Origin: Chrysaora quinquecirrha
Lineage: Eukaryota > Cnidaria > Scyphozoa > Semaeostomeae > Pelagiidae
Direction of reading: 5' to 3'
Assembly: GCA_014526335.1 (NCBI GenBank)
Contig: JACTAT010000059.1
Coordinates: 1,754,617 to 1,818,616 of the forward strand
Length of the DNA: 64,000 bases
Shown: positions 22,601-34,900 of the stretch, piece by piece
Layout of the letters: the number at the start of each line of letters is the position of its first letter
Position numbering within the stretch: position 1 is the stretch's first letter
Notes under the pieces: generated by a model
The model's input: the letters and a program-made list of their open reading frames with translations, nothing else
Databases searched by the model: none
Told to the model about the DNA's origin: nothing
Made by a program: the position numbers and the translations under genes

Positions 22601-25600
22601 TTCAACGTTCTAATAAAAGATTCAATCAGCTGGGAAACAGCAGAAACACGTTGGCCTCCCTCCCATCGTCACTATAGCAACTATCTATAAATAACATCAG
22701 ACACTGGTTTATTCAATTTAAAATGTTTCAAAAGTTACAAAATTCTTAAAATTCAAAATCTAATTGCGGGAATCTTTCCACTGGGTCTATTCTTATCCAC
22801 CGACATTTTCCTTACATCGAGCTGAAAGGTTACATAGATTAATAAAACCAATATTGAAAATGAAAAATAACATGCATTGAAATGTGTGTTTACTAAGCAT
22901 TGCGGTGTTTACTAAATACTGAACTTCTATAATGTGATTTTCTCCAACAGTATAGTTGACAGTTTTTTTACAACAATGATATACGTCGAATGCTACAGTT
23001 AAGTTTGCTTTTAATTTCTTAAAAAGGAAAACCGACCAAAGAATCTAATCGGAACAGGAAGAACATTCTTAATACGGCATTTTTACCAATCCCTAACCTC
23101 TTAAAACCCTCCATTCGGCTGGGATTAGCTTTAAATTTTTCAGGAATTTCGCTAATCGCGATATAATATAGGCCATAAGATGAGCAAAATATATTTGATA
23201 AATTAATTTCCTTCTACAAAAAAGGGCACAACACATCTAACCACCACTGTCCTCTGTATTACTCTCACAGATAAGCCCCTTAGCCGCGATACGTCTTTAC
23301 TCGAGTAGTAGTTTTCGCTTCTTTGGCCATGCCAATCTGATAGGTAGATAGATATATCTTGCCTCCGCGCGAGCATTAGTCCATCCAATTCAATTGCCCT
23401 GTAAACGGTTGTTGTTGCTAAAGGTTTTTCGTTGATGTTCGCGAAGATTGAGGCTTACAGTATGCAACAACCCTTTTTAGCCACCGTTTTAATCCCATAA
23501 TGCATTCTACGCAACGTTTTCTTTGAATATGCAGAAGAGGGCTGACACAAAGTTTCACGGTAATTTCTTGCATCTCCCTAAATGCAACTCCGTCTCCCGA
23601 GCAGCATATATTAACGAAAGATCAGAAAATGTTAAGCGTCAAATTCATTAAAATTTCAATGAATCGCAGGCATCGTAAATATGAAGTCTTTATGTTGAGG
23701 TAGACTTATCACAATGGTCTAAGGGTCTGCTCATTGAATCTATGGAAGACCACCAACACAGCAAGTCGCCCATCAGTTCGCCACAACTGGAGCTTCCTTT
23801 TTATAACAACAACAACTTAAGGTGGTCGCAGCGATAACTGGTACTCAAGTAATAAGTCTAGTGTTCAGGGATGACTTGACGAAAGTTGGAAATGCCTAAA
23901 TCTGAAATGCCTAATTCTTCTCAATTTCACACACCTTTGTTTCGTACTCGTTCTGTAACTTTCGCTCTTGTCTTTTTAGCTATAACCGTGAGGCTGCTAA
24001 CGCGAAGATACATTGGCGAATATGACCCCGACCTAGGTAATTTGTTGTTTTTTTTATATTTTACTTGGCGGAAAAGTGTTGCATTCTGAAAAGAAACGAA
24101 ACAAAACAATACGGCAGGGAGGCAAGGAAGTTGCAAAGTACAAGTAAAAATGGTCACAAGACTGAGATCAGTAACATTATGCATGTTAAAGTGTGTATTG
24201 CTCCCTATAACTGACATTTCTCCATAAAAGATATGCCTCGCGGGAGCTTGCTTCAAGACCATTAGACCAAACACAAAAATAACAACAACAGCAACAAACG
24301 TTATAGCAAAAATAACAACAGAAAACGCAAAAACAGCAGCAACAATGACAACAAATAAACAGAACTCGGGGACAGGTGCAGCAATGCCAATAGGTAATAT
24401 CACAGCACCATTCGAGAAAGCATTGAATGCAATGCTACAGCGATGTCAGCTAGTCCTTGCACAGTCTGTATATGGATTTTGCAGATGCTAAAAGTGATGT
24501 CTGCTATTCAAAAACCGTCAAGAATGTTGCTTTAAAACAGAATTACGCTCAAATTTTGTCAGAACACTGTATACCTACAACGCACTGGTAAGCAAGGTAA
24601 TCGATGGGGGGCCTATTATAGGTTTGCGGCTTCGCGGCTTCGACCCCTATTTTGCGTGCGGTTTACGGATTTGGCAATGATTTTGCTACGGTTTGCGGCC
24701 TCAGAAAAAGTTGCGGCTTGCGTCTTTTGCTGTGTTTTGGCCTCGGTTTACGGCTTTGTGAATGCGGCTGCGGCTTTTTATCGAATAAACGGCCAGCGGC
24801 TATATTCTGAATTTCACAACAGATGAGCTGAAAAGGGCTCTGTGCCGCTAGAAAATGTAATGAGTGAGTACAGTAACCAGGGAAGTAACCAAGTAACCAG
24901 ATTAATGTCGATTGACAAGCTAATGTTAATGAGGATGAGTTGAAGTCTAAACAATAGCGGCCGCGGTTTGGCAATTAATTTCATCGCGGATTGCGGCTTT
25001 GAGCTACATTTTTTGCGGTTTTGCGGCTTCTTTGCCCCCTATAATAGGCCCCCTCGATGCTCGCTGGGATGGACGAAGCATGGTCATTACATTAGCATAA
25101 TTATTCATATGTTCGAGCAAGGGAAAATCAAGCATGTAGATTTAAATATTGATATCCATTACAAGGTTTCCATTTAATAAAGTAGTGGTAATTTTAAGTT
25201 AGGTATGTGCAATGGGTAGCAACAGTCGATAGTCGATAGTACTGAGGCTTATCACTGAGTACCGTGGAGGCTGTTCATTAAGATTGATGGGTATTGTTAA
25301 CTTTGAGTAATTGGCATGATGTTTAGTTGTGCGGGGATATTTTGACAAGTTCAGTGGGTTATGATTCGTGTAGACAGGCATCATGATCCCTCCAAACTAC
25401 AGTATAGTCCCCCACCACATTTCACAGATAAGCATCTACAGAAAAAGGATATCGACCACGCCAACTATTTGTAGATATCTCCACGTACTACTGCACACAA
25501 CACTCCAAAATGCGATTTCTTAGGCAAAGCAGAAACAATCCTTTTCTGCCTCAGTCAAATAAAATGATGTATTCCATCGAACAAGAGCATTTTCATTACC

Positions 25601-28275
25601 GTTCGTTCAAGAATATAATAAATGAAAACGTCATTATCATTTTATAGTTTAACGTTAAACTCACATCGCAGTCATGCAACAATGTTTTTTTAATCAAACA
25701 AGATTAAGGACAGAGCATTATTGGTTTAGCATTAGCATTGCAAAACACGTTCAGTGAAACATGGAACCACCCCTAATTACGGAGATGCTTTAAATCCAAA
25801 ATCCAATATATTTAAGAGGATGCTGAATAAGGAAAGTATCTGTTAGGGAGATTAATTAGATGCTTAAACATGTTTTTGTTAAATATGTAGCCTTAGCTTG
25901 TAGACCAGCGAGACATAATATGGTTACTTTTGAAGTCAAATCAGTGAGCAAAAGTAGGGCATTCTTAAACTAAGACTCCCACACTCTAATTGGCTTTATC
26001 ATAGCAAGCCTTCGTTTCCTTACACATCTCTCAACGGGTTCCGCACTACATGCAGCCTACCGCAAGGATAATACGAAAACTTCATCCTCAGCCTTCAAAG
26101 GGCCTTCAAGTCCCATTATTATCTAAACCCACAAAAATAAATCAATTGTATGCAACTCATGCACCAGTGACCAGAATAGAAGTAACTATGATCACATATA
26201 CAATATTTGTCACAAATTGGTTTTGTTGTGCTCAGAAATACCCCTTCCCCCAATGGGAAAGGGGAGAGCAGTTTTTCAGGATTTGTGTCATAATATTTTG
26301 TATTTGCATGTAGGTGCCCACCGGCCTGCAACATTCTTAATGACTTAGGGTCAAGATTCTGAACGAACACATTAAGAAAGAACATAGATATACTGCACAC
26401 AATGACTTTTGTACTGAATAAGTTGAAGTTAATATTTTCCCTTTAAGAAGTTCTTTCCCCCTTTGCCCTACTTAATTTCTCTTCAGCAATTTTGTAACTG
26501 TTCGTTTTCTTTTAGAAACCTGCTCAAGATACATCACAAAAATAAATGGTGAAGATATTGTTTCAGAAATCAAGGACACAGCTCAAAAGGTGAGTGACTA
26601 TACTAAGAGTCGGTTAGAACATCCGAATAGGTTACATGTAGACGTGTTGATATCCTGTTCAAAGACCATTCTTCAAGAAAAGATGTTTACTGCTTATCTG
26701 GAGAAGATCGAGATGAGTAAGCACAGAATGTATGTGAACATGCAATCGAATACATCAGGCTACAATATAAACACAACATAAGGAAAGGACAATAATCCAT
26801 CTTGTTCCATGTACTAAGCCTAATCTATGATCTAGGTAACTTGAAAGATCTAAACCACTTGGGCCATTTGAAATTTTTGATCAGTCAAACCACAGTTTAA
26901 TCTTAGCCATTCGTCACTTATAAGATCATCTTAAGCATGGATGCCATATGGGCCATTCGATCCATCTGATCCATGTGATAAACTTGAACTATCTCTCTAT
27001 TTACAGCCATTGAAGTAACGCAATCCACTCGAATCCAACAATCAAACAAAAAGCACACATTCTGAGCCATTCGATCAATCTAATCCATATAATAAACTTG
27101 AACTATCTTTCTATTTGCAGTCATAGAAGTAAACCAATCCACTCGAATCCAGCAATCCAATAAACAAACCCTGCTGAAACATCCTAAGCCAGTCGATCCA
27201 TCTGATCTTTGTTATAAACTCTAATCTTGCATCTCTAGGTCATTCCATTTCGAACATTCTGATTCAGTAGAACCATCAGCGATGAGCAAAGGGCAATGAA
27301 CCTTCTAATCTATTCAACCAATCTGACAAACCAAACCATCAAATCCATCAAATAAATACAGCAATCCAAGCCAATTGATATTGAAATACTTGATCGATAT
27401 AAACCATTCGACACTTAACTTAAAACTTAACCAGTATAATGTTAGCGAAGAAACCATCTAATATACTGGATCAATCTGTGTTCCAATCGAGTTATGGTAA
27501 CGATCTTAACCATTTAAAGCAACACAGCCAACTCAAATCACGACGTTCTAGTCAAAATATATGGTATTTTTGTAATATGAAGGTATCCTTACTGGATCTC
27601 GCAATTTTCTAGAGCAGGAACCAAGACTAAATGCATCACATGCAGTGGATCTCTAAGGCTTTTAAGTCTAATTGAATGCCTTAACATTCAATGCCTTGTG
27701 ATTTTGAGTTGATGAGTTACTTTCCTTCGTAGTTTGACGAAGACAAAGCACTGTCATTTGCTCAATGGGCAGACTGCATCGTTTTGGTTTATTCAGTTGT
27801 TGACTTGGATAGCTTGAGAGAGATACGTCGAATAAAAAGAATAATTGACAGCAAAGAACAAGGTAGTTTAAAACCAATTGTGATAATTGGCAACAAAACT
27901 GATCTAAGTGAAGCAAGAGGTATCTCAACCGTAAATGGCGCTCAATACGCGAATGATGTTGGATGCCCTTACCATGAAATATCAGCACGTGAAAGTTACG
28001 CTGATGTCGAAAAAGTTTTTCATACCATAATAGATATGACTGTTAGGTGCTCAATAATCAAGGACCAAATTAACAAGTTATGTGTGCCAAACACACCAAC
28101 ACAAAGAGAGCATCGAGAGAGAAGACCTTCACTCAAAAGTATAGTTAAAAATTTCACAAGGCAAAAGCCCACAAAAGAAGAACTCGTGGTTGAAGAAAAA
28201 ATCCAAGAGCACGAGAAACGGAAGGAAATGGCGCACCACCGGAAGCGAGAAAGAAGTAGCACATGTACTTTTTAG
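19695..28275 (+). CDS. atypical Ras-like small GTPase, RERG/RASL11 type
   Basis: Four coding exons join in phase (19695-19806, 23980-24036, 26516-26589, 27733-28275) and give 261 residues. A Ser-rich leader of about 22 residues precedes the G domain. The P-loop GKKGVGKS is at about 30-37, followed by AITVRLLTRRYIGEYDPDLE (switch I), DTAQK at 77-81 (G3), NKTD at 135-138 (G4) and SAR at 165-167 (G5). The C-terminus is a basic, highly charged tail of about 75 residues ending in TCTF. That is not a CaaX box, since the cysteine is at position -3, so membrane anchoring by prenylation is unlikely. RERG and RASL11 proteins also lack CaaX. Nucleotide binding looks intact; the switch residues are unusual (see findings). 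Target pathways are unknown. Two AATAAA signals follow at about 28305 and 28348. Confidence 0.85.
20721..21136. mobile_element. Harbinger-like MITE, GGGCCTGTTTATATGG ends
   Basis: The left end GGGCCTGTTTATATGGGGAA is matched inverted by CCATATAAACAGGCCC at the right. The arms extend about 40 bp through ATCATCCCACCTTCCAGCC. TAA flanks both ends (20718-20720 and 21137-21139). The interior repeats GGTGGGAT and GAGGTGAGATCTCA motifs in both orientations. This fits a non-autonomous PIF/Harbinger element of 416 bp in the first GTPase intron. Near-intact arms suggest fairly recent insertion. Confidence 0.8.
24607..25053. mobile_element. short inverted-repeat element with a 6-bp target duplication
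   Basis: GGGGGCCTATTATAGG at the left and CCTATAATAGGCCCCC at the right form a perfect 16-bp terminal inverted repeat. The hexamer TCGATG stands directly outside on both sides (24601-24606 and 25054-25059), a perfect duplication. The 447-bp interior is rich in TTGCGGCTT-type direct repeats on both flanks around a central AT-rich part. Non-coding. A 6-bp duplication is uncommon among the main DNA transposon superfamilies. Confidence 0.75.
26830..27540. repeat. degenerate CCATTCGATCCATCTGATCC repeat tract
   Basis: The third GTPase intron holds many variants of CCATTCGATCCATCTGATCC. Within it a ~125-bp unit beginning GCCATTCGATC is duplicated in tandem (about 26940-27060 and 27065-27185), sharing AAACTTGAACTATC and AATCCACTCGAATCCA. 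No gene or regulatory function is visible. Confidence 0.6.
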
Positions 28276-28987
28276 TAGAATAGATCAATGAAGAATACAA
28301 CATAAATAAATATACAGCACACAGGAAACGGAAGTTCAATGCAGGAAATAAAGCTCAAGGAAACGGAAATAAAGGTGCAAAGCAAATGACGTCATATCCT
28401 TGGCAATTTGCAGTTTCCTGTGTACTCAAAATTGAATCAGCGACCGCTTTCTTCAGGTAGAGGGGATATGAGTTAGCATGTTGGCGTTACGAGAATATGG
28501 TACAAAAATCGCGTTCTTTCAATATTTGTAACTGATGATTCAGGAAGGACTTAAACTAGATAGTGGATGTAAATGTAGTTGGTTTTTCCGCTAATAATAA
28601 CTGTCTTTGTAAATTTGTGAGAATTCAGTTCAGTCGATTAATATGAAGTCACCAGCTGTCCAATTCCTATTTGTATCATCTTTAAATTATATACCACACT
28701 CAATGCGAACAATGTTTAGCCTACACATATTGCTATAGCCGTTTATTGGCCAGGAAAGTTAATTAACAACTCTGGAGTGTTCTATGATATTTCATACAGT
28801 CCAAATCGATTCAGTTTAAAGAAAGAAAAAGAATATAATTTCTCTCCGAGTCTTGATAGGCCAAGAAAGCTACTCCCCATATCACTTAAAAACACAAATA
28901 CTGTAGTTATAATTGTAACTCAAGACCAAATTTACACCCCTAATTCAATGAGGACAGAATAAACACAGTTTTAGGTTGCTTCCTTAC

Positions 28988-31900
28988 TCATCTACTTTCT
29001 TCATTATTTCTGTCTATATTGGTGTTTTCAGGGATTTTACAACAATCAACCTCACCTTTTTCAACTTGATCAAGAATGTCTTTGGTTTCTTCCTTTTCTG
29101 GATTGAGTTCTTCGTTTTCAGGAGCGGTTTTTGGTTCTTCAGTTTCTTGTGTCTTATCTTTCAAATAATGAACCTGGTTTAGGCCACGGCGATTTCTTGC
29201 TATCTCAATGGCAATGAACTGAATCCGGGTGACTAGAATATGGGAAAAATCAAATTTGACGTAAAGAAACCGAAACCTCTCTACACGTTTTCTATTTTAT
29301 AAGAAACCTGGCTCGGGGTGAAGTTCTAAAAGTTTCTTAATTTTTTGCCCAATTTTATTTCTAAAAGTTTCTTAACAGTTTCTTATTAAATGGAAATAAA
29401 TTGCAGTAAAAACGACAAAAAACCTTTGGGATACAGTATTGCTGACAGCCACACTGGTGCGCAAAATCGCACGGGAATGCTTGAGAACTAATTAATACCT
29501 CCACAATTGTGAAACCAGTATGTTAGAAAACTGACACAAAAATTTCTAAAGTTTCTTAACACCTTCCTCGTAGTTCTAAAAGTTTCTCAACTTTTTGGGT
29601 GTCTAGTTCTAGGTTTCTTATAAACCTGTTTCTTATAAAAAAAACGTGTACAACTAGAGAAGAAAAGTAGCTAGCTCTACTAGACAAAACCAATTAAGGC
29701 TCTCGTCCAATGATAAACATTGTTGGTTCAACATTTTACAAATTTGCTTTACAACAAATGGTATCTAGACAGTTTAGCCACGTCCAAAAACATTGCTGTC
29801 CAACACTTGGAACGACGAAGTTATTGCTACTGCGCAAGCACGAACGCCTTGTTGCTATTGCTAAGAAATGCTGCTAGGTGCTGAAATGTCACAAGTTGTT
29901 GCAGTTTGTCAAAAACAAAAGATCTATTTTAAAAAGCAATGTTGCAAAGACGCTCAAACACTCAAATATTGCTTGGTAAGCGAAAGTAACCAAATATATG
30001 GCCTGATGTTTTTGAAAAGATCAAAAACGTTTTTCTGCTTGACATAAACAAAAAATTTTGGACGAGCAATGTTTTTGAACGTGGCCAAACGATCAAATAT
30101 TATGCTTGCCAAGCAAATTTTAAATTTTTATCAAACAATGTTTGATCGTCTACCTAGGGCCTAAGGGTGTTTAATTTGATCGGAATAAATACTATTTTGG
30201 TGTGTTCTAAGATTTGGAATTTGTATTTTTTTTCAAGTAGAATTCTAAAAATGGTAGAAGCAGGTTTCGAAGGCTTTCTTGACAGAAAGAGGATCTTTGT
30301 GACCATCGTCGGTCCTGAATTCTGTTTTGCATAAGGGGGTACTAGACCTGAAGCAGGTACGAAAATTGTCTTTTTTTATCGTGCAGCCAACTCGCAAAAG
30401 TGCAAAAATACATTTTACCTGGCACAGGTAATCTGTGATTCGCGGAAGCAAACAAAGATGAGCGAAACTTGTTGTTCAATGTTTATGAAAAAGTTAAAAA
30501 TATCCGGTTTCAAGCAAAACATGCTCGATAAGCAATGCTTTGTAACGGTCTAACGGCCATCTTGTTTGAAGGGCCAATTGTGGCTTCTTCCAAAACAACG
30601 CAGGATGGTTTTGCTGGGCTTTAGATGTGAAGCAAGAATGGTATGTCATTTCAGGCACAGCCATAACAATTCCTCAAAGATGAACTATAAAAACGTAAAG
30701 TGTTGCACGTAAACTATAAAAACCTAGGTTTGCAATATTTATCTCTATTAGCACAAACTAGGGTTTTTGTGAACACGGAACATTTATCAACTGGTTTATA
30801 TCTAAGTTAAGTTTTAAAGCAGAGAGCTAAATGCTAGCTTACCAAGGATAGTATTGTCCTCCGAGTAGCCTTTTGAGCAATCTACCCTAAAATAGCAAAA
30901 AACATTCAGTAAAATACATAGCAAATAGAACATTAAGGCACGTCAAAACTTCATTGGGGCTTTAAGCCTTATGTGTCTGCTGTTGAAATAAACAGTCAGA
31001 AAAGATAAAGGTACTGACCTCAAAAGGGTTCCAAAGTTGAAATCCTCAACTTTTCCTTTGAACATCTCACAAAATGGTCTCCAGCGCTAAAAAGCATTGA
31101 ACAGAAAACTTCAGAGATACAGAGGAAAGGATACATCGAGAAAAGGGACATCATTCGGGGAGGAAAAGAGGCAAATTTGGACTTCATTAAATAGCTCGAA
31201 GGTTTCTACGTCTCTGGGTGCATCTAAAGGTCTGGCTAAAGTAGGAGACATGTCGCGCACGACGTTGATGTCCCCTCGGTGTATCCCAATATAGCCACCT
31301 CTGAAACTTTGTAGTGCGCAACAAAATTTGCAGCAAGAGACACGCAAATGTTTTTGGAGACAACAGAAACATTTCTTGTCTCCGCGACATGCAAATGATC
31401 CGAGGGACATGTTGCTCCCTTGTCACTCGCATGTTTAGCCACCCTGGGAGACACGCCGAATACAGTGTCAAGCGCGACATGTCTCCTAGTTTAGCCATAG
31501 CTTAAGTTGATTCCAGGATTGCACGGACATTATCTCCAACTTATAGGAAAACGTATAAGAGAAGATGAGCAGTTAATACCTAGAGCTATCCTTTACGTAC
31601 AAAGAGAGCCACAAATCTAAGTTTGAAAAATGATGCTCAGCCGTTTAGCCAGATAAATCAGTTCAATAGCCGATCTTAGAAATGATTGGGGCCTCGTGAA
31701 ACCCATCATTAGTTTAGCTTCTACTAAAATCAATTTTAGTTCCACATTCTGGAGGTAATTAAGAACAATTAAATGAATATTTCTGAAGAAGATAGCTTCG
31801 CCATGATAGGAGGAGCAAAAAGCCATATGTGAAAAATATTGAAGATTAATCATGTGTTATCTGGGTGCTGTTTATACGCTAAGGTTTAGGCTCAGACTGA

Positions 31901-34900
31901 AATAAACACGATCAATATTTCACTTGTGAAATGTCATATGCCACTGAAGGATAAAAAGATTAGTCTATTATCAAGGAATCTCAAAGATAGGATAACGAAA
32001 CCCGCAATTATCTACGGAATAATTAGACTTACAGCTTTAGATTCTTCATCTTTTAATTCTCCACTCTCAATAACATCGATCTATCAAAAATAAATTTAAA
32101 AAACCAGAAATGAAATTTAGTTTTGGGAGATTTAGTTTAAGCTGAATGGTAATATTATTAGCTGTATTAAACGAGCAATGCAGGGAGAGGCTGGAAGCCA
32201 CCTCTCATAATAAAAGAGAGAAATTTATGGGTTTGGGCAAGTCATGTGTAGCTATAGTACATGGAACACCTATTAAGTAAGTTGGGCCCTGGTCAAACGA
32301 ACAAACATTGTTGGTCCAACATTTTAAATTTGCCTCAAAACAAATTTTGACCGTTTGACCACGCCCAAAAACAGTGATAAAATTTGTGGTGTGATGTGTT
32401 TGGAAAAGTTCAAAAACATGCATTGCTTGACTCAAACAAAGTGTTGGACGAGCGATGATTAAGGACGTGGCCAAACCGTCAAACATTTTCCTTGACAAGC
32501 AAATCTCTAAAGTTGGACTAACAATGTTATATCGTTTGGCCAGGGCCTTACTCTCTCAGCTACAAAGCAGCCTTTATCAAAGCGACTTTTACCTCAAGAC
32601 CAACTCACTTGCGCAACAATCTTGCAATTTTGGTCGATGGCCTTACACTTTATTTTTCGGTGAATTCGCTAACAGCTTAGCTCAGTCCAAATATTCTAGG
32701 TTTCTAAACGCAATTTTGCTGCAGTTTTTTAGGCATACGCGGTGCGAGTATCGCCTGCGCGTTCTGGGATGAACAATTGGAATCTTTGCTACACTACTCA
32801 AAGACGTGTGAATAAACCACCATCCTTGTGCTTATCCACCACAGTAGTGCGTATAGATTCACCAGCATGGACCTAAAATTTTTCAAAAAACCTGCATGCT
32901 ATCTACATGTCCTACAAGGCATAGACCAGGTGAAGAACTTTTCGGCATGCAAATTTTTTATGGCACGGTTCATCACTCTGTCGCTCCTTCTAAGCACGCG
33001 AAACTGTTGCAAGATAGTACGTTAATAGAGTATTTTCATACTTAATTTTCATAGCTCTGAACATCGAACATCTATCAAAACCATTGGGTGTGAACTTATA
33101 ATAATAACTTTATTTAAGTGTAAAGTTATTTGGTATTGCTACTAATTGAAGACACTGTCAGTTATTACCAGAAAATCTTTTCAAAAATACTATTTAAATT
33201 TATGGATAGCAGAAAATGCAAAAAATTCCTTGCACACTAGGAAAAAAGGTGTTAATTTGTTAATCCTTACTAATATTTGGAAAAAGTACCCTAGTGAGCA
33301 AAGGGCCTTAGCGGGATTTGAACTCATGCACATTATCACGCAAGGACACGAAACCCTGTGCCTTAACCATTGGGATACAATACCCTTTTAATAGTTACGC
33401 CAAAGACGAATTTAATTACCTTGAAAGTTTTGAAATATCGTTTGAACATTCTGTACACTTGATCATCATACCTGTAAAACGAGTAAACTATTTCAATCTT
33501 CGGATAAAAACGACTGAAACTTGCAACAAGTTGGTCTAAGGGGCTCGCTGGTCTGACGATCCTGACCCTGAGCGAAACCCAGTAAGTCGTCTAGAGAACG
33601 AAGACTAGTGATAGGTCAACTAAGAAATATGTTTCTATCATCTTTCCCTTAAAGAGCTCGAAAATTCCAATGAACATGAGTTTATCACAATGCGTTAATT
33701 ATCACACAACATCTTTAATGAATAGATTTGGGTTTGCCAATCTGTTGATTGGCATGATGATTGAAATAATACTTCAGAAAATAATCTGGAAAATAATGCT
33801 TACAACTAACATAGATCTTTCTACAAGCGGCAAGCTACCATAAATGGGAATCGAACCTGGACTACACGATCAAAGAGCCAATGATGTTTTCACTGATCTA
33901 TAGAGCTTAATGAAATAATGAAGTAACACTCCAAGCAATGCTCCTCCTGTTTGGTTTTGTGTTTGGCTTATGTTAAGCCTTCTTCAGCACCAAACATATT
34001 TGTATCTACTAGTCACTAATAGCTACACTAGGATGGATTTTCAACATGTGGCATATCAGAATAGATGAGATTTGAATCTGCACTGCATCCTCAAAAAGCC
34101 AATAAAGAACCTAAAGCTGTATAACTTGGAGAGAAATTACTCAGCAATTTCATTGAGGTCCAATGAGGCAGATCAGTGGGAACGTCTGATATATGGTTCA
34201 AATCCCATATATTTCTGTACGTCCTAGTGGAAAAATATATCCTTGTGTTGCCATTTATGACAAATGCTTACAACCCGGCCATTTAAATGAGAAGCTATTT
34301 CCTTACTTGGTCAGTCTCAGCTTTGATGGGTCAAAAGCAGAAATAAGCTACAAAGGAACAAAAGACAATTGCTTAAGGAAACGGAAATAATGGTGAAGAA
34401 TATTTAAACTTAGGTATCAATGTCTCTCTTGATGGGATGAGTACATAAAGTGAAATAAATGGCAGTTAGCAAGTGATAATTCCAATATAAAATGCTTTTC
34501 ATTACCTTGAAATGTGTCTCAGCATACTTAAATGTTTTCATGGCCCACATGAACTCATATGATGCCTATCAGAAGACAAAAAACTCATTGAATGAAAGAC
34601 TAGAAAGGTGACAATTATACTTAAGTGTCGGCCAATGCAAATTCAGGGATATGTAAAAGAAAAATTTGGCATAAGCAAAGGTTTTCCCAAAACAAAAAAG
34701 GCACCAACAAGATTATTTTCCATAAATTGCAAATGAAGGTGCTGTAGCCCAGTCTAATAAAGCTAACTTGTCGTTTCATGACTCTTGTGAGGTCAGGGTA
34801 CCAACACCAATCACAACAGGCAATAGCTTCACAGCCAAGATGAAGATCTTGTTCAGTGGTGTAGCCAAGGGTGCCAGAAGCACAGGAGCAGTAGGGTTGT

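Noticed and set aside
23927..24403. 158-codon minus-strand frame with a Val/Ile/Phe-rich start
   Set aside because: It is antisense to a true GTPase exon and covers a low-complexity AACAACAGC tract, which translates into hydrophobic residues on the other strand.
33303..33379. Functional tRNA gene on the minus strand
   Set aside because: A- and B-box-like sequences exist, but the acceptor and T stems do not pair, so a tRNA-derived repeat is more likely.
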